Of a stretch of DNA of 64,000 nt, positions 31,561 through 39,848 are shown piece by piece. Source of the DNA: SVQP01 sp045652835 (GTDB lineage Bacteria > Bacillota > Clostridia > Oscillospirales > CAG-272); contig JAZOLE010000129.1 in the NCBI GenBank assembly GCA_045652835.1, forward strand, positions 1-64,000, read 5' to 3'. The notes under the pieces are model-generated. The model was not told where the DNA came from, did no database searches, and saw only the letters and a list, made by a program, of their open reading frames with translations. How positions within the stretch are numbered: position 1 is the stretch's first letter; each line of letters starts with the position of its first letter. The position numbers and the translations under genes are program-made.

Positions 31561-34499
31561 CAATCCTTCTTCTTACCAAGCATGATCGCGCCCAGACAAA
31601 TCATAGCCATCAGCACTGCGCTACTCGCAATTGCCTTACAGCCTGCCACCTGCTCGGGTTCGGTGGTGATCTCCTCTTCGGATTCGGGTTCGGTTTCAGC
31701 ATCGGTATCGGGAGTGCTTTCGGGCTCGGTTTCGGACTCAGCCTCGGTATTATCGGGGGTGTAGTTCTCCTCGCCTGCTGCCTTTTCTGCCAGCGTAATA
31801 ACGCTTTCGGGCAGAATGTCGGTGCTCACGCCGGGAATGTAGTTCTGATATACGTAGTTGAGTCTGCCAAGAGGTGCCATATCACCGTCGATATACAGAT
31901 CAGACATGGAATCCAGCAGCGTGTCACTGTCAGCCCACTTGAACTGCATGCAAACCTGATTGTAATAGGTCACGCCAATCAGCTCCATGGGAACTGCGAT
32001 CATCATTTGGTTGCCCTTTACGCGGTAAGAAACAGTGCCGCAATCGGTAAAGCCGTATGCGCCGTCCTTGCCCGAATACTTGGCAACGGTGGTGGTGAAG
32101 TCCTCGCTTGCATTGTAGTTGACGATGTAATCGTAGCCGTACCAGCCGGTCTCGGTGCTACCGTCCACGTCAAGGAACAGCTGCATCCAGGAGGTGCCTG
32201 CAACGGGCTTGGAAATATCGCTTGCGGTCTGCACGTAGAAGTACATGTAGGTGGTATCCTGGGTTACCTTTGCGGAAACGATGTCGTTTCTGCCGGTGGT
32301 GTTGGTCATGGTCTGATGACCGAATGCCTTGCCGTTACGGTCAACGGTATCACCCTCTACGTCATAGTAGGTTACAGCAACGTTATCCCACTGTGCAAAG
32401 TCACCGGTGACGTTGATAGGCGTACGGCCGTCCTGCACGATAATGGGAGCTGCGCCCTTGAGTGCCTGGATGTTGTAAATCATCTGCATGTAGTAGTTAT
32501 CGAAGTAGTAGTCTGCAATGGTCATTTCCACGTCGCGGGAGAACTCCAGCGAGGAGGTGTCAACAAACACAATCGAGCCATCATTGGAGGGCTGACGCTG
32601 TGCTACCCATTCGTTCCAGCCCGTGACAAGCACGTACTTGACGTCCTTGCTCAGTGCTCTGTCAAACTGATACTGGAAGTTAATACCCAGCTTGTAGGAA
32701 TCGGGAGTCAGCAGGTCGTAGCTGCCGTTGTAGGATCTGCCGCGGTTGGAGCGGTCACCGTAGAAAGCGGAGTCACTAAAGCGAACCGTGCCTGCATGCT
32801 GCGCCATGGATACGCTGATCGCCTCGCCCTTGCCGTTGTGCTTGAACACGCGCTGCGGCCACTGGAAGTCCATCCAAGGCCAGGAGTTGGACTTGGTAGC
32901 CTCATTGGGCCACTGGGGCAGACGGATGCTGAAGAAATCATCAATGTTGTCGCTTTCCTCTGCAATGATCAAAGGCTTACCGTCTACGTACAGCCAAGTA
33001 TCGGAATACTCATTCTTGGAGTAGATCTTATTGTACAGTCTCTTAACCACGTCTTTGCTGCTGGAGTGCGTGTAGAATACGATCTGCGGTGCATCATAGC
33101 CCTGCTGGTTCATTTCGTGGCAAACCTGCATGAGCTTGATAGCGTTATCATAATACTCGTAGCCGTTGGTGACGTCGATATACAGGAAGTCAACGTTTGC
33201 ATTGGAGAGCAGCTCCATATGCTTACGCATAACCCACTGGTCGCTGGAATAGTAGTAGCCGTACAAAGGCTCTGCAAAGTAGTGCATCTGACCCACGGGG
33301 CCCCATGCGTTACAGGTCTTGGTATTAAACGCCTTATCGCCGTACTTTTCCACGATATGCGTCATATCCCATACACCGCTATCCTGGTGCTCACCCATCC
33401 ACAGGAAGTAGAAGATACCAACGTAGTGCTCGCCATTCTGACCGTACACGCCAACCGTCTTGGGATCGGAAACGATCTGCTTGTTATTGGTGGTGGTGTA
33501 CTGCGAATACTGGGTGTAAAGGCTTCTGCCAAGGTCATCGGTGCCTGCATAGCCACCGAATACGTAGTTGACGTTATTGGGCACGGTGTAGCTGACAGTT
33601 TCACCGTTGAGCAGATAGGAGATGGTAACCTCCTTGCCATCAGCGGATACCGCATACTGTACGCTGCTTGCCTGTGTGTCTACCGAGAAAACAGGGTTTT
33701 CGGAGGGAGTGGGGTCTGCCCATTCCACCTGCTTATTTGCCTCTTCCTCCTCTTGGCGCTTGGATTCTTCCTCAGCCTTGAGCTGCTCCTCGTAAGCAAG
33801 GAACTTCTTGTACTCCTCCATATTGAAGGCGTTTGCATCCTCTTCGGTTGCAAAGAAAGCAATGTAAGCAATATCAATGGTGGTCTTGCCATTTTCAAAC
33901 GCGCCGTTTGCCATGGGGTCAAGGCGCAGGATGTTCAGGTTTGCATTGGAATCGCCCCAAGCGTTGCAATGCACAACAATGGTTTCCCACGCACCGGTTG
34001 CATTCCATTCCCAGCTCATGTGCGAGCCGCCATGGCCCATTTCCACGCCATCGTTTCTCTGCACGAAAAACTCGCCCTGCGCGGCAAGATCGGTGCGATA
34101 AGAGATTACCGCATACTTAGCCTGTACGCCCTTGATGCCGGGCTTGCCAAGCCAAACGTAGGGGTCGCCACCGTCAATACGGAAGGTATAGTAGCCCTCG
34201 TTTTCAATGTGCACGGTATCGTGGCCGTTCTGAAAATCACTTGCAGCGTCAGAGGAGCTGAAGTCATACAAAAGATTGGGCTTAGAGGTGTTAAAGGTAG
34301 GAGCGCCGGATGCCGCATCCGACAGCCAATCAAAGCTGAGCTTGTTGCCCGTGGTGGCGGTAGAATCAGCGTTTGCCAGATTGGTCAGAGAGGTGATCAC
34401 GCTCTCGCCACCCGCACTTGCGCGTCCCATTGCCGCAACGCCTGCCACACAGGCAATACACAGCAACAGTGCCGCTACCAAAAGTACTCTTTTTTTCAT
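31560..34499 (-). CDS. Large surface-anchored GH99/GH71-like protein
   Basis: A 979-residue exported protein. It has an N-terminal signal peptide (to about residue 28), a carbohydrate-binding-like sandwich (about 55-225), a charged coiled-coil-like EEQLKAEEESKRQEEEE (about 238-260), and a catalytic-like domain (about 330-690) with HYVGIFYFLWMGEH, VDFLYIDVTNGYEY and VLVTGWNEW, recalling GH99/GH71-like barrels. A second beta-rich domain follows (about 700-900), then an acidic Glu/Thr/Pro stalk and a terminal AGCK-hydrophobic-GKKKD anchor. The substrate is unknown. Its stop codon overlaps the start of the winged-helix gene. Confidence 0.7.
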   Translation of the reverse strand: MKKRVLLVAALLLCIACVAGVAAMGRASAGGESVITSLTNLANADSTATTGNKLSFDWLSDAASGAPTFNTSKPNLLYDFSSSDAASDFQNGHDTVHIENEGYYTFRIDGGDPYVWLGKPGIKGVQAKYAVISYRTDLAAQGEFFVQRNDGVEMGHGGSHMSWEWNATGAWETIVVHCNAWGDSNANLNILRLDPMANGAFENGKTTIDIAYIAFFATEEDANAFNMEEYKKFLAYEEQLKAEEESKRQEEEEANKQVEWADPTPSENPVFSVDTQASSVQYAVSADGKEVTISYLLNGETVSYTVPNNVNYVFGGYAGTDDLGRSLYTQYSQYTTTNNKQIVSDPKTVGVYGQNGEHYVGIFYFLWMGEHQDSGVWDMTHIVEKYGDKAFNTKTCNAWGPVGQMHYFAEPLYGYYYSSDQWVMRKHMELLSNANVDFLYIDVTNGYEYYDNAIKLMQVCHEMNQQGYDAPQIVFYTHSSSKDVVKRLYNKIYSKNEYSDTWLYVDGKPLIIAEESDNIDDFFSIRLPQWPNEATKSNSWPWMDFQWPQRVFKHNGKGEAISVSMAQHAGTVRFSDSAFYGDRSNRGRSYNGSYDLLTPDSYKLGINFQYQFDRALSKDVKYVLVTGWNEWVAQRQPSNDGSIVFVDTSSLEFSRDVEMTIADYYFDNYYMQMIYNIQALKGAAPIIVQDGRTPINVTGDFAQWDNVAVTYYDVEGDTVDRNGKAFGHQTMTNTTGRNDIVSAKVTQDTTYMYFYVQTASDISKPVAGTSWMQLFLDVDGSTETGWYGYDYIVNYNASEDFTTTVAKYSGKDGAYGFTDCGTVSYRVKGNQMMIAVPMELIGVTYYNQVCMQFKWADSDTLLDSMSDLYIDGDMAPLGRLNYVYQNYIPGVSTDILPESVITLAEKAAGEENYTPDNTEAESETEPESTPDTDAETEPESEEEITTEPEQVAGCKAIASSAVLMAMICLGAIMLGKKKD

Positions 34500-34559
34500 G
34501 TTTCGTTCCTTTCCGAGATATGAAATTCCGATGCCGTGGACACCGATATCTTACTTTAT

Positions 34560-34588
34560 ATTATAACAAAACAAACGCCGAAATGCAA
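34560..34588 (-). promoter_or_regulatory. Promoter of the surface-protein gene, overlapping a terminator
   Basis: Minus-strand TTGCAT (34583-34588), 17 bp, TATAAT (34560-34565). The -35 lies inside the loop of the upstream terminator hairpin. Confidence 0.6.
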
Positions 34589-34605
34589 TAGCACCTCGGC
34601 GTTTT
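34573..34605 (-). terminator. Terminator of the P-type ATPase operon
   Basis: ACGCCGA/TCGGCGT stem followed on the minus strand by TTTGTTTTG. Confidence 0.7.
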
Positions 34606-34628
34606 TGGATACTTGTACAAATTCGCAC

Positions 34629-36578
34629 TTATTTTTTTGGAACATATAACGCACGCATGGCGTTAAGCACTGCCAGGATCATGACGCCCACGTCTGCAAA
34701 AATGGCAACAATGGGAGGCAGCGTGCCCACAAAGGGCAAGAGGCTGAGAAGTAACACCACAGCCTTGACGCCAATGGCAAACACAATGTTCTGTCGCACG
34801 ATGCGCAGCGTTCTGCGTGCAATATCAATGGCGGTTGCCACCTTGGCAGGGTTATCGTCCATGAGCACCACGTCGGCTGCCTCGATTGCGGCATCCGAGC
34901 CAAGCGCACCCATGGCAATGCCCACGTCACCTCTTGCGAGCACGGGCGCATCATTGATGCCGTCACCCACGTACACGACCTTGCCCTTGGCAGACTTCTC
35001 TGCAAGCAGCTGCTCCAGCTTTTCCACCTTGCCGTCGGGCAGCAGCTCGCTGTACACCTCGTCAATACCTAATGCCGTACCGATCGCCTTGCCAGTGGCA
35101 GAGGCGTCACCAGTCAGCATGACCGTCTTTTTAATGCCCAGCTTACGCAGACGCGCAATGCCACGCGCTGCATCGGGCTTGATCTCGTCGGATACGATGA
35201 TGTGCCCCTCGTATTCGCCGTCCACCGCCACGTGCACCACCGTGCCCACCGCGTCACACTCGTGCCACTGTGCACCAATGCTGCGCATGAACTTGCGGTT
35301 GCCTACGCAGACCTGCTTGCCGTCGATCATTGCCTTGATGCCATGCCCTGCGATCTCGCGCACCTCACCAACGCGGCTGTTGTCCACCTCTTTGGCGTAC
35401 GCTTGCTTGAGCGAGCGCGAAATGGGGTGATCCGAATAGCTCTCGGCAGTGGCTGCCAAGTCAAGCAGCGCGTGCTCGTCAATCGTTTCGGGATGAATGG
35501 CAGTGACCTTGAAGTTACCCTTGGTCAGCGTGCCTGTCTTGTCATATACAACGGTTTCTGCCTTGGCAAGCGTTTCAAGATAGCTTGAGCCCTTGATCAG
35601 AATACCGTGGCGCGACGCACCGCCAATGCCACCGAAAAACGACATGGGCACAGAAATGACCAGCGCACAAGGACAGGAAATGATTAAGAAATTGATGGCG
35701 CGTAAGATCCACTCGCTCCAAGGGGCGGTATCAAAGCCGCTGATCAGTCCGATGATCACGGGCGGCAGCACCGCCAAAGCGGCAGCCGAGCACACCACCA
35801 CGGGGGTATACCAGCGCGCAAAGCGAGTGATATACGCCTCGCTCTTGGATTTTTTATCGCCCGAGGTCTCCACCAGCTCCAAAATCTTGGATACCGTGGA
35901 CTCGCCAAACTCTTTGTCCACACGCACGCGCAAAACACCGTTCATGTTGATGCAGCCGCTGATGACCGCGTCACCCACCGAAACGTCGCGCGGATTGGAC
36001 TCGCCCGTCAGCGCAACCGTGTTCAAACTGCTCGAGCCGTCCACCACAGTGCCGTCCAAGGGCACTTTTTCGCCCGGCTTTACCACGATAATATCGCCAA
36101 CTGCAACCTCGTCGGGATACACCTCGACAATCTCACCGTCACGCTCCACGTTTGCGGTGTCGGGGCAAATCTCCATAAGCGAAGCGATTGCGCTGCGGCT
36201 CTTGCCGACAGCGATGCTTTGGAACAGCTCACCCGTCTGGTACAGCAGCATGACCATGACCGCCTCGAGGTATTCCGGCTCCTGATCGGGGAAAAGACCG
36301 ATCGAAAGCACGCCCACCGTAGCGATTGCCATGAGAAAATTCTCGTCAAACACCTGCCCGTGCAAAATGCCGCGCAGGGCTTTGTACAAAATGTCGTAAC
36401 CGATGATGAAATACGGTACTAAGTAGCACAAGGCAGCCGCCCACTCGGGCAAGTGCACGTGTCCGTGGTTTTCCCCGAAATGGCTGTGTCCGCCGATCAA
36501 TACATGGCAAAGCACAAGCAAAGCAGCCGACAGGACAATGCGCAAAAGTACCTTTTTTTGACTTTTTTTGAGCTTCAT
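34629..36578 (-). CDS. Heavy-metal-exporting P1B-type ATPase (Zn/Cd/Pb class)
   Basis: A 649-residue P-type ATPase. Membrane segments surround the CPC metal site (C302-P-C304 in IISCPCALVISVP), which marks the Zn2+/Cd2+/Pb2+ class. TGES (191-194), the phosphorylated Asp346 in DKTGTLTKG and the GDGINDAPVL hinge are intact. The N terminus has a His-rich GGHSHFGENHGHVHL instead of a fused HMA domain. The HMA domain is encoded separately just upstream and overlaps it by TAATG. It probably exports zinc or cadmium. No ArsR/MerR regulator is adjacent. Confidence 0.92.
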   Translation of the reverse strand: MKLKKSQKKVLLRIVLSAALLVLCHVLIGGHSHFGENHGHVHLPEWAAALCYLVPYFIIGYDILYKALRGILHGQVFDENFLMAIATVGVLSIGLFPDQEPEYLEAVMVMLLYQTGELFQSIAVGKSRSAIASLMEICPDTANVERDGEIVEVYPDEVAVGDIIVVKPGEKVPLDGTVVDGSSSLNTVALTGESNPRDVSVGDAVISGCINMNGVLRVRVDKEFGESTVSKILELVETSGDKKSKSEAYITRFARWYTPVVVCSAAALAVLPPVIIGLISGFDTAPWSEWILRAINFLIISCPCALVISVPMSFFGGIGGASRHGILIKGSSYLETLAKAETVVYDKTGTLTKGNFKVTAIHPETIDEHALLDLAATAESYSDHPISRSLKQAYAKEVDNSRVGEVREIAGHGIKAMIDGKQVCVGNRKFMRSIGAQWHECDAVGTVVHVAVDGEYEGHIIVSDEIKPDAARGIARLRKLGIKKTVMLTGDASATGKAIGTALGIDEVYSELLPDGKVEKLEQLLAEKSAKGKVVYVGDGINDAPVLARGDVGIAMGALGSDAAIEAADVVLMDDNPAKVATAIDIARRTLRIVRQNIVFAIGVKAVVLLLSLLPFVGTLPPIVAIFADVGVMILAVLNAMRALYVPKK

Positions 36579-36799
36579 TACTTGATAATCACCTTGCAAT
36601 CGGAATCGACCTTTTTGACAGCCTTGACGATCTGGGGAATGATCTCCTCAAACTTATCCTCGTCTGCCTCCACGGTCAGTCTCTGCGCCATAAAGCTGAC
36701 GCTTGCGTAGGTCACGCCCTCGATCTTCTTGATTCCCTCTTCCATCTTTGCAGCGCAATGTGCGCAATCGAGGTCTTCCATTTTGAATACTTTTTTCAT
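36578..36799 (-). CDS. Heavy-metal-associated (HMA) domain protein
   Basis: A 73-residue HMA domain, MEDLDCAHCAAKMEEGI... with the metal-binding CAHC, ending KKVDSDCKVIIK. It is a free-standing metallochaperone for the downstream P-type ATPase. The start at 36799 is chosen because AAAGGAG sits just upstream; longer frames run into repeat DNA. It has a perfect sigma-A promoter 40 bp away. Its stop TAA overlaps the ATPase ATG. Confidence 0.92.
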   Translation of the reverse strand: MKKVFKMEDLDCAHCAAKMEEGIKKIEGVTYASVSFMAQRLTVEADEDKFEEIIPQIVKAVKKVDSDCKVIIK

Positions 36800-36838
36800 A
36801 TCATATCTCCTTTCAAAAGGCATATTTCTCTGTTTAGC

Positions 36839-36867
36839 ATTATACTCCAAACGGGTGATTTTGTCAA
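36839..36867 (-). promoter_or_regulatory. Consensus sigma-A promoter of the HMA/P-ATPase operon
   Basis: Minus-strand TTGACA (36862-36867), 17 bp, TATAAT (36839-36844). Confidence 0.88.
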
Positions 36868-36891
36868 GAGAATACCAAAAAACAAATACTC

Positions 36892-37380
36892 CGAGCGTCA
36901 TCCTGAGCGAGTGCTGCGAAGCAGCCGAGTCGAAGTTTTGCGGAATGGAGTTGCAACGCAACGGAATGAAGCAAAACCGCAAGCCATGATACCGGGGACT
37001 GTCCCCTGTGTCGTGTCCGCAGGACATGATACAGCGGGACTGTCCACCGTGTCGTGGCGTAGCGGGATCTGCGATGGATTTTCTCAATGTCTGCTTAGCC
37101 TTGGTTACATTTTTGTAGCGGACAGTCGAGGACGCCTGTCCCTACAAGATGTTGTTTGTGCAGGCGGCGTGTCATAAAACGTCAGGAGATCCCGCATCAG
37201 CGCAACACAGGGGACAGTCCCGCTGTATCATGTCCTGCGGACACGACACAGGGGACAGTCCCCGAGTGTCGCGCCTCGCGCTTTTGCTCCACTCCGTTGC
37301 GTTGCAACTCCATTCCGCAAAAGTTCGACTCCGTCATTTCGCAACTCGTTGCGAAATTCCTCCGCTCAGGATGACACTCG
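36892..37380. repeat. Nested inverted-repeat mosaic
   Basis: A 489-bp palindromic mosaic. The outer arms (36892-36980 and 37283-37380) share GTCATCCTGAGCG, GAGTCGAA and a TTTTGCGGAATGGAGTTGC block. The inner arms (about 36990-37066 and 37178-37262) share GGGGACTGTCCCCTGTGTCG and CAGGACATGATACAGCGGG. The outer arms carry different small hairpins (CTGCGAAGCAG versus ATTTCGCAACGAGTTGCGAAAT's two arms) at the same place. The ~110-bp centre holds a GTAGCGGACAG..CTGTCCCTAC hairpin (37114-37146). No transposase is present. Apart from promoters, nothing else was seen in 36800-37554. Confidence 0.75.
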
Positions 37381-37417
37381 AGGGAAGGTACCGTCTAAAA
37401 CGACACCTTGGTGTCCC

Positions 37418-37446
37418 TTGACACCCCGCGAAAAATATGATAAAAT
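37418..37446 (+). promoter_or_regulatory. Sigma-A promoter
   Basis: TTGACA (37418-37423), 17 bp, TAAAAT (37441-37446), upstream of the 109-residue membrane-protein gene. Confidence 0.7.
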
Positions 37447-37485
37447 GAAATTACTAAAATATTTTCAACTTTTTTCAAAAAAACG

Positions 37486-37510
37486 TACACATTTGCATCA
37501 AAAATGCGTC
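37486..37510 (+). promoter_or_regulatory. ECF-sigma-like promoter
   Basis: TACAC (ending 37490), 16 bp, CGTC (37507-37510) followed by TATATAGGT. It shares ATGCGTCTATATAGGT with the site at 41716-41740. The -35 is weaker than in the other copies. Confidence 0.5.
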
Positions 37511-37554
37511 TATATAGGTAGAGGAACAAAACCAAAGCATAGGAGGGGCTACAG

Positions 37555-37884
37555 ATGAAAGAAAAAAAGTACGTCCAATCATACAGAGAACTCTGCAAAT
37601 CATCGATCCTATTATCCTTGATCATGGTCGCTCTGCATCTGATGGCGGCATTGACGTTAGATCACGTATTGGGCAGCGGTGCTGTCGGAAAGATGATCTC
37701 CTGTGAGATCTTTCTGCACCTGTCCTATATCGCACTCATTCGATTCTACTCTGAAAACTACAAGCATTTAGTCAAAACCCAAATCATTGAAAAATCCAAA
37801 AAGCTGTTTTGGGGCGGCATGATTCCTTTCATTGTCAGCGAGTTGATCAATATCGCCGTTCTTGTTTTTTTGATGTTTACTTAA
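37555..37884 (+). CDS. Small three-helix membrane protein, unknown function
   Basis: A 109-residue protein with three hydrophobic segments (about 15-38, 44-64 and 84-108) joined by a basic cytoplasmic loop (ENYKHLVKTQIIEKSKK). No family is recognised. AGGAGGGGC precedes the ATG at a good distance. Two promoters lie upstream, one sigma-A type and one ECF-like, so it may be induced by envelope stress. It is followed by a palindrome and a terminator hairpin. Confidence 0.7.
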   Translation: MKEKKYVQSYRELCKSSILLSLIMVALHLMAALTLDHVLGSGAVGKMISCEIFLHLSYIALIRFYSENYKHLVKTQIIEKSKKLFWGGMIPFIVSELINIAVLVFLMFT

Positions 37885-37892
37885 CCGTATAT

Positions 37893-37920
37893 GCGCGGAC
37901 GATTCGTGAATCGTCCCTAT
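37893..37920. repeat. GTAGGGGC-type small palindrome
   Basis: GGACGATTCGTGAATCGTCC hairpin, the near-twin of 23425-23454 with one compensated base-pair change. Confidence 0.7.
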
Positions 37921-37936
37921 GAATATATATGACAAG

Positions 37937-37962
37937 AGAGCGACCGCGCGGTCGCTCTTTTT
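37937..37962 (+). terminator. Terminator after the membrane-protein gene
   Basis: AGAGCGACCG-CG-CGGTCGCTCT followed by TTTTT. Confidence 0.85.
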
Positions 37963-37974
37963 GTATCTTTCCCC

Positions 37975-38003
37975 TTTACATTTTTCCATAATTATGATAT
38001 ACT
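37975..38003 (+). promoter_or_regulatory. Promoter of the GH127 gene
   Basis: TTTACA (37975-37980), 17 bp, TATACT (37998-38003). Confidence 0.7.
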
Positions 38004-38033
38004 GGAAGCATCAAACAAACGGAGGACACTATC

Positions 38034-39848
38034 ATGCCCGTTATCGTTTCCGACAAGCTTTGCGCGATTGACGTCAAAGACGTGAAAATGCATGGCATCA
38101 TAGACGACAAGCTGCGCCTTGTATGCGAGCAAACGCTCAAGAAAATTGATATGCATGCCCTCGCGGATTATTTCCGCTATCGCACAGACGCCTTTGCCAC
38201 GGGTGAATTCTGGGGCAAGCTGATGCGCGCTGCCTGTATGACATACGCTTACACACATGACGAGCAGCTCTCTTGCGTGATCAAGACCGCTGTGGACGAT
38301 CTGCTTAGCCTGCAGGATGCCGAGGGCGACCTGAGCACCTGCCAAAAGGCAACCCAACCCAAGGGCGCATGCGGCAGCGATTTATGGGAGCGCAAGTACG
38401 CGCTGATGGGGCTTTTGGAGTATTATCGTGTGTTTGGTGATCAGCGTGCGCTTGACGCTTGCCGCCGCGTGGTGAAATACACCAACGATCAGGTAGGTGC
38501 TGCGCCCAAGACTCCCATCACCGAGACAGGCTGGGCGTTTTGCGGCATTGAATCCTCGTCCATTCTTGATCCGCTCATGCAGCTTTACGCCATTTGCGGC
38601 GAAGAAGCGGCATTGGAGCTTGCAAAGCACATCATAGAAGTGGGCTGCTGCGCACGCGAGCATATGTTTGACGCCATCAGAGGCGGCAAAGATCCTTGGG
38701 AGATCGGGGGCAACGGTGTACCCAAAGAATCGATTGCCAAGGCTTACGAGATGATGTCCTGCTTTGAGGGTCTGCTTGGCTACTACGCAAATACCGGCGA
38801 CCAAGTTGCTTACGATACGGCTATCATCTTTTGGAACAAGGTGTATGATCAAGAGATCACGCTGCTTGGCTCGGGCGGTGCGGATGCACCGCGCAATCTC
38901 GGCCCCGGCACGGGTGAGCAATGGAATCTGACGCGCCAAAACCAAACCAACCCCGACATTGACCTGATGATGGAGACCTGCGTGACCGTCTACTGGATGC
39001 GCCTTTGCTATCGTCTGCTTGCCCTGACGGGTGAGGTCAAGTACGCGGACGCACTTGAGGTCAGCCTGTATAACGCCATTGTGGGCGCGATCCGCCCCGA
39101 CGGACAGTTCTTTGAATACTTCCCCAAATTCAACGGCAAGCGCAATCCGCGCGTCAATTTCTCCTTTAATATAGAGGGCTTTGACCTTTCCTGCTGCACG
39201 GCAAACGGTCCTACAGGTCTTGCCATGGCACCCTATCTTTACGCCATGAAGACAAAGACGGGCTGCGTGCTCAACCTCTACGAAAACGGCAGCTTTACCG
39301 TTGGCGGCGTGAGATTTGAGGTTTCCTCGCGCTATCCCCTGCTCGGCTCTGCTGTACTGACCGTAACCGACTCGGACGCAGACGCTCCTATGGTGCTTGG
39401 TCTGCGCGTGCCCACGTTTGCAAAGGATTTTTACGCCATTTGTGACGGCAAGTTACTGCCCGGTCAACCCGGCACGTATCTTGAGATCGAGCGCACGTGG
39501 CGCAAGGGCGACACAATCACGGTTGCCTTTGACATTCCGCTTGTGTGCCACCCCGCACCCAAGGGCGACAACCGCGCAGGCGACAATTTCTGTGCCTTTA
39601 CGTATGGCGCGATCTTGCTCTCGCGCGACAGCCGCGATCATGCAGATCCGCTTGCACCGATCGGCAGCACGCAAGTGACCGACTACCGCATCATGCCCTC
39701 GGATCGCGGCGGCTATTTGAAAGCAGAAATACAGACCGAGTGCGAGATCTTGACGCTGATCGACTACGCATCTGCGGGAAATTCCTGGGCAGAGGACGCA
39801 AGCTTTGCCTCCTGGATTCCCACAACCGAGGCAGAGAACGCGATATGA
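38034..39848 (+). CDS. GH127 (DUF1680) beta-L-arabinofuranosidase-like enzyme
   Basis: A 604-residue protein of the DUF1680/GH127 family with an alpha/alpha barrel. The zinc-thiolate catalytic site is visible: E314 and C316 in METCVTVYWMR and C387-C388 in LSCCTANGP, corresponding to Glu338, Cys340, Cys417 and Cys418 of the characterised bifidobacterial enzyme HypBA1. There is no signal peptide, so it works in the cytosol on imported oligosaccharides. GGAGG precedes the ATG. Its stop overlaps the start of the following surface-protein gene as ATGA. Substrate specificity within GH127 is not determined. Confidence 0.87.
   Translation: MPVIVSDKLCAIDVKDVKMHGIIDDKLRLVCEQTLKKIDMHALADYFRYRTDAFATGEFWGKLMRAACMTYAYTHDEQLSCVIKTAVDDLLSLQDAEGDLSTCQKATQPKGACGSDLWERKYALMGLLEYYRVFGDQRALDACRRVVKYTNDQVGAAPKTPITETGWAFCGIESSSILDPLMQLYAICGEEAALELAKHIIEVGCCAREHMFDAIRGGKDPWEIGGNGVPKESIAKAYEMMSCFEGLLGYYANTGDQVAYDTAIIFWNKVYDQEITLLGSGGADAPRNLGPGTGEQWNLTRQNQTNPDIDLMMETCVTVYWMRLCYRLLALTGEVKYADALEVSLYNAIVGAIRPDGQFFEYFPKFNGKRNPRVNFSFNIEGFDLSCCTANGPTGLAMAPYLYAMKTKTGCVLNLYENGSFTVGGVRFEVSSRYPLLGSAVLTVTDSDADAPMVLGLRVPTFAKDFYAICDGKLLPGQPGTYLEIERTWRKGDTITVAFDIPLVCHPAPKGDNRAGDNFCAFTYGAILLSRDSRDHADPLAPIGSTQVTDYRIMPSDRGGYLKAEIQTECEILTLIDYASAGNSWAEDASFASWIPTTEAENAI

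Noticed and set aside
36578..37087. Longer start for the HMA protein extending to 37087
   Set aside because: The extension runs through repeat DNA and the promoter; the ATG at 36799 has a good ribosome-binding site and gives the normal domain size.
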